Positions 54,596 to 64,000 of a stretch of 64,000 nt of DNA are shown piece by piece; within the stretch, counting starts at the first letter, position 1, and the number at the start of each line of letters is the position of its first letter. The DNA lies in NCBI GenBank assembly GCA_009193035.1, contig SWDT01000078.1, forward strand, positions 62,001-126,000. The letters run 5' to 3'. The notes below the pieces were generated by a model. It was not told the DNA's origin, did not search any database, and worked only from the letters and a program-made list of their open reading frames with translations. This DNA is from Halicephalobus mephisto (lineage: Eukaryota; Nematoda; Chromadorea; Rhabditida; Panagrolaimidae). Made by a program: the position numbers and the translations under genes.

Positions 54596-57500
54596 ATGTT
54601 TGTCAGAACGCCGTTATATATTCTGATCTACTTTGTTGGTTTTTCGCTTGTTTTGGTCTCAAGCGAGAATGAAGATGATCAGGACAATGGAGGAAGTGAG
54701 TTTTATCGATTTTTCGGATTATTGATATATGAATTTATTTTTTCCAGAATGTGGTCCGTTGATGTTTGACTGTGGAGACAAACATTGCATCCCGAGGTCG
54801 TGGAGATGTGATGGAGACACGGATTGTCTCAACGGCAATGACGAGAAAAATTGCCGTAAGTTATTCGACTTTTTATCGATTTTATTCATTGTAAAAAACG
54901 AGGTTTCTCGGGTTACTAGTATCATGTTTATTCTTCGCTTATCTTAAAGCTGAATAAGCAAGTTTTCTCAATTTCGGTTTTTGACTCGGGAAATTTCCTA
55001 AACCTCTGGTTCACGCATTTTAACGTTATGAAATCTTGTTTGATTAGCTATGGGTTTAAAAAACAATTTTGCAGCGAGGATGAATGATGAATGCGATGAC
55101 AAGCAATATAAATGCAAAGAACCGTCTTCGAAAGATTCTGGATCATCTTATCGATGGAGGTCAATTTCCCAAATGTTCCCAGCAGCTTGTATTCCGGCAG
55201 ATTGGAAATGCGATGGCGAATTTGACTGTCCTGAGAAAGATGACGAAGAGGGATGCAAAGATATCAAATGTTCATCCGAGCAGTTCAAATGCAAAGGATT
55301 CCACAATAATTTGCCTTCTTGTATCCCAAAAAGTTGGGTTTGCGATGGACAAGCCGATTGTAACGACCATGCGGATGAGAAAAATTGCAATTCAACACTT
55401 CCACCAAATACTTGCAAAGATGACGAATTTATGTGCGATGATGGCCACTGCATCTTCAAGAGTTGGCAATGTGATGGGGAATTTGATTGCAAGGACAATA
55501 GTGATGAAATCAACTGCAACAAAAGCGTCTGTGATCCTAAAACTCATTTCCAGTGTGCCGACTCTCGTTTTTGTTTGCCAATCAATTGGACTTGCGATGG
55601 ACAACCAGATTGTCCAGATCATTCAGATGAAAGAAATTGTATAGAATACAAACCGGAACACGTTGTTGAATGTGCTGAGGATGAATTCCCGTGTGCAAGC
55701 AAAACTGAATGTATTAGAAAAGTTTGGGTTTGTGATAGTGATATGGACTGCACTGATGGAAGTGATGAAGCTAATTGTAAGGAACGAAGTCCGATTTGTG
55801 GAGTAGATGAAGTTCTCTGTGATGATGGAATTTGCCGACTGAAGTGCGAGTTCGAGTCCGGTGAGTTGAGTAAATTTATAAATTTCTTATTGAATTAATT
55901 TTAGCTGACACTTGTGATGTACTGAAAGATTATAAATGCAAAAATAATGCCTGTGTTCCTTATGATCGACTGTGTTCTGACAAATCTTCTGTAAATGACT
56001 GTTTAGATACTGTGTGTGACAAGACAATCAATCAATGTAATGAGAATTCGAGTTACTGTCAATGTCGAACTACTTATGCTAACGGAAAGATTTGCTACTG
56101 TCCGAAAGGATTTGAACTGAAAGGAGGTAACTGTGTTGATGTTAATGAATGTGAACAGCCGGGAATTTGTGATCAAAAATGTACTAATCTTCTTGGAACT
56201 TATTCCTGTGATTGCTATCCTGGATTTAAATTAACTGCAGGCGAATTAGTTGATGGTTATATAAAGAAACTTTCGAAATGCCGTGCTATTGGGTCGGATC
56301 CACTTATTTTGCTTTCTAACAGAGCTGCAATCAGACAGTAAGTGTTTATTTTCGAAAGTGAATCATTGTTGTTTATTTTTAGATATGATTTGGTTACGAA
56401 CAAATACTGGCCTTTGGTTAGCAAATTAGAGTCAGCTGTTGCAATGGATTATTGGCATTCAAATAAGACTTTAATTTGGTCAGATGTATCCAAAGAACAA
56501 ATTGTGATGTGTACATTAAGTGAAAAAAATGGTAATAATTTCCAAGAATGTGCAGAATCTGCAGTAACTTTAATCGATAAGAATATCAGCACTCCGGATG
56601 GTTTGGCAGTTGATTGGGTTCATGGATTGCTTTTCTGGACGGATACTGGATTGGACACTATAAATGTGTATGACTTGAATACAAAGAAAAGAAAAGTTCT
56701 TTTTGAGGACGGGTTAGAAGAACCACGGGCTATTGCTGTTGATCCTTCTGCAGGTCTTATTTTTTGGACTGATTGGGGATCTCGTGGAAGAATTGAAAGA
56801 GCTGGAATGAATGGAGGAAATAGAGTTGAAATCTTAAATGGGGATGTTGTTAGATGGCCTAATGGATTAGCATTGGATATTTATGATCAACGTGTATATT
56901 GGGCTGATGCTAAAATTAAAGCTATATCTTCATGCAACTACTGGGGAAAGGATGTTAAAGTTATTCTTCATTCGCATAAGCTTTTAAAACATCCTTTCTC
57001 TCTTGCAGTTTTTGAAGAACGACTTTATTGGACTGATTGGGATAATGAAGGAGTTCAGTCTATTAATAAATTTAATGGACAGGATATCAAGACACTTATG
57101 AATGGAGTTTCTGGACCAATGACTGTGAGAGTTTATCATGAAATGGCTCAACCTAATCACACGAATAAATGTGAAATGCATAGTTGTGAACATATGTGTC
57201 TTCCGAGAGCTCATATAAGAGAAGCTGATCAAAAAGAAGAAGGAATGTTGCAGGGATTACCATTTGCTTGTGCATGTGAAACAGGATATAGAGTGAGTAT
57301 TGTTAATGAATTTGCTTGTATTGCTGAAGGATTAGTTGGTGGAACTGTGGCAAAAGAACTGAATGAGGTTTCTGGTAAATCAGGAAATGCTGTTTTTACT
57401 ATTTTCATATTTGGATTGGTTGTTGCTGCTGTTTTGATTGTGGTAAGTATTGTTAAGTGGTTTTAAAAGTAATTGTTTGATTGTAGGGGTATATTTATCG

Positions 57501-57744
57501 TCAAAAGAACTTTAGTCGTTTTACGGCATTGAATTTCGATAATCCTATTTATCGCAGAACAGTTGAAGATGTTGATGGAGAACTTGAAATATTTAATGAT
57601 AATACTGTTGGAGCTATTCCGGTTAATCCAGCTGCAAGCCAAGAACCGAGACTTGTGCTTTCAAGTGACAATGCTGCTCAGTATTCAAGAGATCAGACAG
57701 CTTACATGGACAATGATCCAGTTAATCATCGTGGTCTTTATTGA
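54596..57744 (+). CDS. rme-2: LDL-receptor-family protein (RME-2-type lipoprotein/yolk receptor)
   Basis: Seen: six exons at 54596-54695, 54748-54855, 55075-55860, 55905-56337, 56383-57442 and 57487-57744 (TGA), all phases consistent, 914 aa. After a signal peptide ([14 protein letters not shown]) come six canonical LDL-receptor class A repeats (for example [40 protein letters not shown]) and a degenerate seventh. EGF-like modules ([15 protein letters not shown]) follow, then a YWTD beta-propeller ([54 protein letters not shown]), a last EGF-like module, one TM helix ([16 protein letters not shown]) and a cytoplasmic tail with FDNPIYRR, an FxNPxY clathrin-adaptor signal. Known: a single-propeller LDL receptor of this size in nematodes is RME-2, which takes up yolk lipoprotein in oocytes. 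Orthology is inferred from architecture only. Confidence 0.85.
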
Positions 57745-58169
57745 TGACGAAAGGAACTTCATTGTTGAGTGATATGTTGGTTCTTTCTGCCATGTTTTTG
57801 GTTATTTATTATTCTTGGGATCCCTGTTATCCTTGAACCTTTTTTTAATTGGTCAAAGTCTGTGACGGGTCATGTCTAAATTTGGAGCTTTGTGACAAAG
57901 CCCGTTTTTTGTCTGGGTGAGCTTGACTTTATCCAAAATGGGGTTGAAGATTTTATTTTTTCTAAAATGGCCTTTCCGGAATACAGGCCGGGTATTAATG
58001 GTTTATTTCGCTTATCTATATTTTATATAATTTGATTTTTTTGTATTGGTAGTTGTGCAATTTTAAAAGTCTTGCTCATTTTGTATAGATTTTGGAAAAT
58101 ATTAAAAGTTGAATTTATTCAACCATTGAATAATAACAATAATTGAAGTTTTTAGGAAAGTTGGAAAAT
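57745..58169. other. Convergent 3' ends
   Basis: 3' untranslated and intergenic sequence between the stop codons of the LDL-receptor-type gene (+) and the GAS1-like gene (-). No repeat or ORF is seen. TTTATATAATTTGA and AATAATAACAATAAT could hold cleavage signals. Confidence 0.5.
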
Positions 58170-60894
58170 TTAATTACCGGCTAAATTATGAGCGAGGAGG
58201 ATGGATAAAAGTAAAGTAATGAAGGAGAATGATTGGATTGGAGCAGAATCAGGTTCTCCTGGGACTACGGTAATTCGGGATTTCGGTGTTGTGGGTCTTC
58301 CTGGAGTTGGAGAAGATTTGATAGTTTCGGTACAAGCTTTTAGAATAGTGTCTTTTAAGTTGATGCAAAGTTGATCTTCTTTATCTGTACATGTGCAAGT
58401 TGAAAATTCTGATCCTTGTGGTGTTGAAAGTGTTGAATTTAAATGTTTTTTGCATTTTTCGGAACATTGTCCTTGAGTTGTTTCTGATTCACATTCACTT
58501 ATGAAAACTTCCCATTTGGAATTACATTGAAGATCAGCTTCACAAATTAATTTTGCAAAATTACAATGTTTAGGAGATTTGTTAGGAAGAAATCCACAAT
58601 TTTCGAGTTCGGATTTTCCTGGAACACATGAAGCATCTGATCGGAGGAGATTTCGACCTTGTCGGTTTTGGTAGAGATTCATAGCGGCCATTCGACATTG
58701 GGGTTGACAAGTGTTCGTCACGCTGGAAATTTAAAAATTAACAAAATATAAAAACTAAAAACTAAAAATAACATTTTTAATAAAATTTTCATAAATATAG
58801 AAATTTTAAGTTCTTACTGTACTTGAAATTTCGAAATTTTTTTACAGTAATTAAAATTTAAAAATTAAAATTATTAAAGATTTTTTAGATTGAAAGTTTT
58901 TTTAAAATAAATAAAATTAAATTTTTTGGATCTAATTTTGTAATAAAAATTTTAAAAAAAATAATTTTTTTTCATTAATATAAAAATCACGAATTTCTAC
59001 TTTATTAACCATGTCTGACTGGTCTATTTTTCTGCAAAAATTAAAACTTAAAAAAAAATAATTTTCTAATTAGAAACTCGATAGAAATTTCCGAATTTTT
59101 GAATTATTAAACAGTGCCTCAAGCTTTATTTAATTCGTCAATTCTGTTTTCTGTTTACAAGGAATTTTAAAAAATTAAAATTAATAATTCAAAAATCCAG
59201 TTATTTTAAATTTATTTTTTAAAAATTTATAAATGTTTTATTTTATTTCATAATTACAGTAACTTTTTAATAGTAAAAATACAGTATTTTTAAATTTATT
59301 TTTTATAAATTTATAAATCTTTTTATTCTACTTCGTGACTACAGTAATTTTTTAGTAATAAAAATACAGTAATTTTAAATTCATTTTTTAGAAATTTATA
59401 AACATTTTTATTCTACTTCGTAACTACAGTAACTTTTTAGTAGTAAAAATACAGTAATTTTAAATTTATTTTTTTGAAAATTAAAAAAACTTTTCGAAAA
59501 TGATCAACTTCGAAAAAAACAAATCCGTCCCTCAGGGCGCCGGATTTCACTCCATTTCTAGAATCGATTAAAATTTATTTTTGTCGTTCTAGATCCCACT
59601 CATAATTAAATATTTGTTTTTTTCACAAATGTTTCCGTTTTCAAAAAAATTCAAAGTTGTTTGCAGACGGATTTCGTCATTCATTTTTGATTTCAGAATT
59701 CCCACTCAAAATTTTAAAATTTTAAAAATCTTTTAAGTAAACTTTTGAAAATTGGGGATTTAATTATTTTTAAAAAATCCAAAAGTTCGATTTTTAAAAA
59801 TTAAATTTTTTTTTGATAATTAAAAAATTACAGAAAAAACCGGATTAGTCGTTTTTTAACAAGTTTAATTTGTCCGAAAATTGAGCTCACTTGAAAATGA
59901 ACAAAGAACTTCGATCATTCACTGATACTTGAAAGAGGAAAATTGGGTAATGAGAATTTTAAAAAGTGCAAAAAATCAAACTTTTGCAAAAAAACAAACT
60001 AGTTACTGTAAAACTCCGAAAAAAATAGATTTTAAAAAATTTTGAAATTTTCCAGTCAAGACCAAAAATTTTAGATTTTGTATTTATATAATTTTCTAAA
60101 ATTCTAAAAACATTATTTATAAAAAAAAGTTACTATAAAACTCCGAAAAAAATAGATTTCAAAAAATTTTAGAATTTTCCAGTCAAGACCAAAAATTTTA
60201 GATTTTGTATTTATATAATTTTCTAAAATTCTAAAAACATTATTTATAAAAAAAAGTTACTATAAAACTCCGAAAAAAATAGATTTTAAAAAATTTTAGA
60301 ATTTTCCAGTCAAGACCAACAATTTTAGATTTTGTATTTATGTAATTTTCTAAAGTTCTAAAAACATTATTTATAAAAAAAAGTTACTGTAAAACTCCGA
60401 AAAAAATAGGTTTCAAAAAATTTTATAATTTTCCAGTCAAGACCAAAAATTTTAGATTTTGTATTTATGTAATTCTTTAAAATTCTAAAAACACATTATT
60501 TAAAGAAAAAGTTACTGTAAAACTTCAGAAAAATCTCCGAATTTTTAAATTTTTTTAGAAGATTTTTGATTTTTTATACTTTTTTGTAAAAAATTTTCGA
60601 ATTTTTAAATTTTTTCAGAAGATTTTTGATTTTTTATATTTTTTTTGTAAAAAATTTTCGAATTTTTTATATTTTTTTGTAAAAAATTTTCGAATAATCC
60701 TCATATTTCTAAACCTAATCCATCTATATCTGATCCACAACTTACCAAGCGGACTGGACAACAGCGAGTCTGTGAATACAATCCGTGTCATCTTCGCATT
60801 GTTTGCTTAGCTTGAGGCATTCTTCAGATTGATCCAATTGGGGAACGGAGAGGATTCCTGACAGAAAAGTTAAAAACAAAATAATTCGCAACAT
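58170..60894 (-). CDS. GDNF/GAS1-domain cysteine-rich protein, GPI-anchor type (phg-1-like)
   Basis: Seen: two exons, 60746-60894 and 58170-58722 (TAA), joined in phase (TG|C) over a 2.0-kb intron; 233 aa. The ATG at 60894 immediately follows TTTTCAG, a likely trans-splice acceptor, and opens a signal peptide (MLRIILFLTFLSGILSV). The body is Cys-rich: CLKLSKQCEDDTDC, TNTCQPQCRMAAMNLY, ENCGFLPNKSPKHCNFAKLI with CEADLQC, ECESETTQGQCSEKCKKHL, CTCTDKEDQLCINL and LKAC. This spacing fits GDNF-receptor-alpha/GAS1 domains. A Pro/Thr/Ser-rich stalk and a hydrophobic end (SFITLLLSILLAHNLAGN) suggest GPI attachment. Known: C. elegans phg-1 is the GAS1-like gene; orthology here is plausible but unproven. 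Convergent with the LDL-receptor-type gene. Confidence 0.75.
59220..59480. repeat. Intronic repeat, about 62-bp units
   Basis: Four copies of AATTTATAAATNTTTTTATTCTACTTCGTGACTACAGTAA + TTTTTTAGTAATAAAAATAC in the GAS1-like intron. Confidence 0.8.
60000..60530. repeat. Intronic tandem repeat, about 120-bp units, four to five copies
   Basis: Units carry AAAGTTACTGTAAAACTCCG, AATTTTCCAGTCAAGACCAA and TTTAGATTTTGTATTTATAT, nearly identical to each other, in the intron of the GAS1-like gene. High identity implies recent expansion. Confidence 0.9.
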
Positions 60895-61099
60895 CTGAAA
60901 AATAAATTAATTTTTAAAAAAATTATTGAAAAAACAAGATCGGATCAAAAACGAAAACTTTCACGTAAAAAGACAATTGAGGAAATCGAACACGTATTGA
61001 GTTCAAGGCCCATTGAAAAAAATAATGACTGGACAATCGAAAGTGAAGGACAATCAAAACACGAATTGGATAATGCAAAAAACTTTGTAAATTCTCAAA

Positions 61100-63110
61100 T
61101 TCAGTCACTATTAAAACTTCTTATTGAAATCACTATTTTTGACAGGTCTAGAAATCCTCTCGGATAGTGACTGAAAAGGATGATTTTTCCTGTGGATACT
61201 ATCCTTGTGGTGGCTAGAAGAATCTCATAATTGTTTCTTCAATCATTTTCCAAGTAGGAACAAGGTTACCTGAATAGTGACTGAATAACCATCGAATTCA
61301 GTCACTATCTGAAATTATAACCGGAGCTGCAGTTTTTGACAGCTCTACAAATCCTCTCGGATAGTGACTAAAAGGCAAATTTTCCTACTGAAATTAGTCA
61401 CTATCTTTACAATGAAAATTGAACAAATAGTGACTTTAAAAGTTCTCACTTATTCAAGTTACCATTCATGACAGACATGTCGAATAATAGTAATTCGTTG
61501 TTTCACAGATTTAGTCACTCTCTAAGACTTATTATATCTGATTTTCGACTTTAAAAATCGTCCAAACAAAATTCATCTGTTGTTCCTAAAATAGTGAAAA
61601 ATCATTGACGAAACTGTCGATGGATATTTTGGTGAAAATTGTTTTTCAATAAAAACAAAGATATCAAAAATGGAAACAGCTATATCAATACATCGTAGAT
61701 TTCGAAATAAATTTTTCCAACTTGATCTTCCATGAAAGAAACTCAATATCCCCTCCAGTTCAGAAACCCTAAACAACAATTTGACCAAAAGTCATGTATT
61801 CAATTATCCAGAACAGAAAGAACAAAGCAAATTTTCTCCGACTGCTCCTTTTGGAAGCACAATAAATTTAAGAAAATGAGAAAATAGAATAGACAGTTCT
61901 TCTTTGACAGGGGCCAGATAAAGCTCCGCGAATTCGGTCCACTTTCTTTGAAGAGCTCCGAATTATGAAATAACGACGAGAAGGATCGAACACCGTTCAG
62001 TTTGTAATGATTCATTGGAACTATTATTTTTTAAAACCAAGTAAAAGATTTTTGACAATCTTTGATCAGATTAAATAAAAAATTGCAAAAAAAACAGATT
62101 TGACAGATGTTGGATTTTTGGAAACAAGGAAAAAATAGAACGATGGGAGATGGACAAAATCAGTCAGCATTTAAGAAAAGTCTAATAGGATTTCACATGG
62201 TAACTATTGTCGACGATTTTTCGTTTTTTAATCACCATCCGAGAGGATTTGTAGAGCTGTCAAAAATTGCAGCTCAAAAAATGGATTTGGATAGTGACTG
62301 AATTTGATGATTACTCAGTCACTATTCATTTTAGTAGATACAAAGATAGTGTCTGAAAAAAAAATCGTCATTTTCAGTCACTATCCGAGGGGATTTGTAG
62401 AGCTGTCCAAAATTGCAGCTCAAAAAATGGATTTGAATAGTGACTGAATTTGATGATTACTCAGTCACTATTCATTTTAGTAGATACAAACATAGTGTCT
62501 GAAAAAAAATCGTCATTTTCAGTCACTATCCGAGAGGATTTGTAGAGCTGTCAAAAATTGCAGCTCAAAAAATGGATTTGGATAATGACTGAATTTGATG
62601 ATTACTCAGTCACTATTCATTTTAGTAGATACAAAGATAGTGTCTGAAAAAAATCGTCATTTTCAGTCACTATCCAAGAGGATTTGTAGAGCTGTCAAAA
62701 ATTGCAGCTCCGGTTATAATTTCAGATAGTGACTGAATTCGATGGTTATTCAGTCACTATCCATCTAAAGTTTACAAAGTTGTGTCTAAAAGGAAAAAGT
62801 AGTAATTTTCAATCACTATCCGGAAAAATTTATAAAAATATCAAAATAGACAGTTTTAAGAGATTTGGTGATTTTTTACATTATTCAGTTACTATCCATT
62901 TGGAATCCTCGATGATAGTATCCAGAAAATAATAAAATAATTTTTTATCATTATCCATCTAAAATTTAAAAAAAGTATTTAGAAAAATCTTTTTAAGCTT
63001 CTATCTGAGACAATTTGTGGACTTGTTAAAAACTGTACTTTTAACAAGAAATTCGAATAGCAGTTGATTTTAGCAATTTATCGCTGTTTTCAGCCACTAT
63101 CCAACTTTCT
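61100..63110. repeat. Large GGATAGTGAC palindromic array with 147-bp tandem core
   Basis: 62240-62720 contains four tandem units of about 147 bp (GAGGATTTGTAGAGCTGTCA, AAATTGCAGCTCAAAAAATG, GATTACTCAGTCACTATTCA). 61265-61375 is the reverse complement of 62675-62790 (shared GGAGCTGCAGTTTTTGACAG / CTGTCAAAAATTGCAGCTCC and ATAACCATCGAATTCAGTC). The two arms flank about 1.3 kb that includes the array and unrelated sequence at 61480-62150. No transposase seen. Confidence 0.8.
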
Positions 63111-63765
63111 CTGGAAAATCAAACTAAGACCGTAGAAAACCCATTTCGCAGATCAAGAATTTTTCAACCTCCCAACTCTCCTAATCCAGAACTGAAAACT
63201 CCGTGAATAGAACCAAGTACCAGGACTAATCGGATTTTGTCCGAGAACGAAATCATTCCAATGATCCTTTCGTGGACTCTGTTCAAGGGAGGTTGGTCAG
63301 TCTATCTGGTTCTAACCGAGGTACGCACTGACCAAACACAAACTATCTCTGGTTGGCCGATGACGAAAGAGGTGCGCAATTCCCCGAGGATCTGGATTCA
63401 AGAGGTCTGAAGTCAACGTTGATGGAATACAAAATAATCGATATTTCCATCGTTCACTATTGCGCATTAGAAAAAAGTCAAAATTCAAAGAAATTTTATG
63501 AAAAAAATTATTTAAAAATTTAAATATTTAATATGTCGAAGAACAACCAAAAATAATTCTAAAATATTCGAAAATTGGAATTTTTCGATTTTAATTATAA
63601 TTTTTAATAACTCCTAAATTAAAAAGAATTATTGTTATTTCATAATTTCTTTATGGACTACTTTCAGACTAAGATCAATTTCCAAAACAAAAGCAAGATC
63701 TAATCCTCACTTAACGTTGATATTATGCACGGATTTCTACATAATCATCAGTGTTCTGTATTATC
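63111..63765. other. Intergenic, no gene seen
   Basis: 63200-63430 is unique and GC-balanced (GGGAGGTTGGTCAGTCTATC, CCGAGGATCTGGATTCAAGA) but carries no open frame with a recognisable domain on either strand and no tRNA fold. 63470-63650 is AT-rich. Confidence 0.5.
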
Positions 63766-64000
63766 AAAGTCGGAGGTCAGGGTTCGGGATCGGAGGTCAA
63801 GATTCGGGGTCGGAGATCAGAGTTCGGAGTTCGAAGTCGGAGGTCAGGGTTCGGGGTCGGAGATAGGATATCAGGGTTCGAGGTCGGAGGTCAGGATTCG
63901 GGGTCGGAGATCGGATGTCATAGTTCAAAGTTGAAAGTCAGGGTTCGAAGTCGGAAGTCAGGATTCGAAGTCAGAGGTCAGGGTTCGAGGTCGGGGTTTG
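63766..64000. repeat. 20-bp GT-rich minisatellite
   Basis: Units such as GTCAGGGTTCGGGGTCGGAG repeat with point changes and occasional 27-bp units to the end of the window and probably beyond. Strong strand bias (G/T against C/A). The open frame at 63725-63934 is the repeat translated. Confidence 0.9.

Noticed and set aside
63725..63934. Arg/Gly/Ser-rich 69-codon frame
   Set aside because: It is a translation of the 20-bp minisatellite; the period is not a multiple of three and the peptide drifts between frames.

Overview
The window looks like nematode DNA, most likely Caenorhabditis or a close rhabditid. The evidence: many 40-60 bp introns ending in TTTTCAG; acceptor sites placed just upstream of start codons, as expected for spliced-leader trans-splicing; nematode-specific families (7TM chemoreceptors, CUB-like secreted proteins, OAC-type SGNH proteins); and one conserved housekeeping gene, CCT delta (cct-4). 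The sequence is AT-rich and heavily loaded with minisatellites, palindromic dispersed repeats and solo LTRs. Exons were assembled by eye from splice signals, with reading frame checked across every junction. No database search was possible.

Layout. 1-560: tandem repeat. 790-7409 (+): 3' part of an M1-family aminopeptidase gene with large repeat-filled introns that hold a tRNA-Asp gene, decayed tRNA-Asp copies, a solo LTR and a MITE-like element. 8141-13099 (-): an ABC-transporter-type gene with two transmembrane domains and no visible nucleotide-binding domain. 13720-14089: a second solo LTR. 15381-22871: a CUB-like cluster with two apparently intact genes (one per strand), a nonsense-bearing inverted copy and an exon-1 fragment. 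24205-26152 (+): cct-4. 26360-27848 (-): a small acidic protein of unknown function. 27849-35238: about 7.4 kb of low-complexity sequence without a confident gene. 35239-38028: a divergent pair, a single-pass membrane protein (-) and a receptor-like kinase (+), 110 bp apart. 38800-50744: chemoreceptors (two paralogous Str-superfamily receptors, one Srbc-like receptor, one receptor pseudogene), a Merlin/ISXO2-type transposase fragment and an OAC-type SGNH fragment. 51840-53035: two solo LTRs in opposite orientation. 54596-57744 (+): an LDL-receptor-family gene of RME-2 architecture. 58170-60894 (-): a GDNF/GAS1-domain cysteine-rich protein. 61100-64000: palindromic repeats and a 20-bp minisatellite.

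Conserved single-copy genes (CCT delta, LDL receptor, GAS1-like) alternate with fast-evolving environment-facing families (chemoreceptors, CUB-like proteins, divergent kinase) and with repeat deserts. The least conventional item is the ABC-type gene without ATPase domains. Others worth attention are the divergent receptor pair, the tRNA-Asp fossil array inside an intron, and the array of four GATA-type sites upstream of a CUB-like gene.
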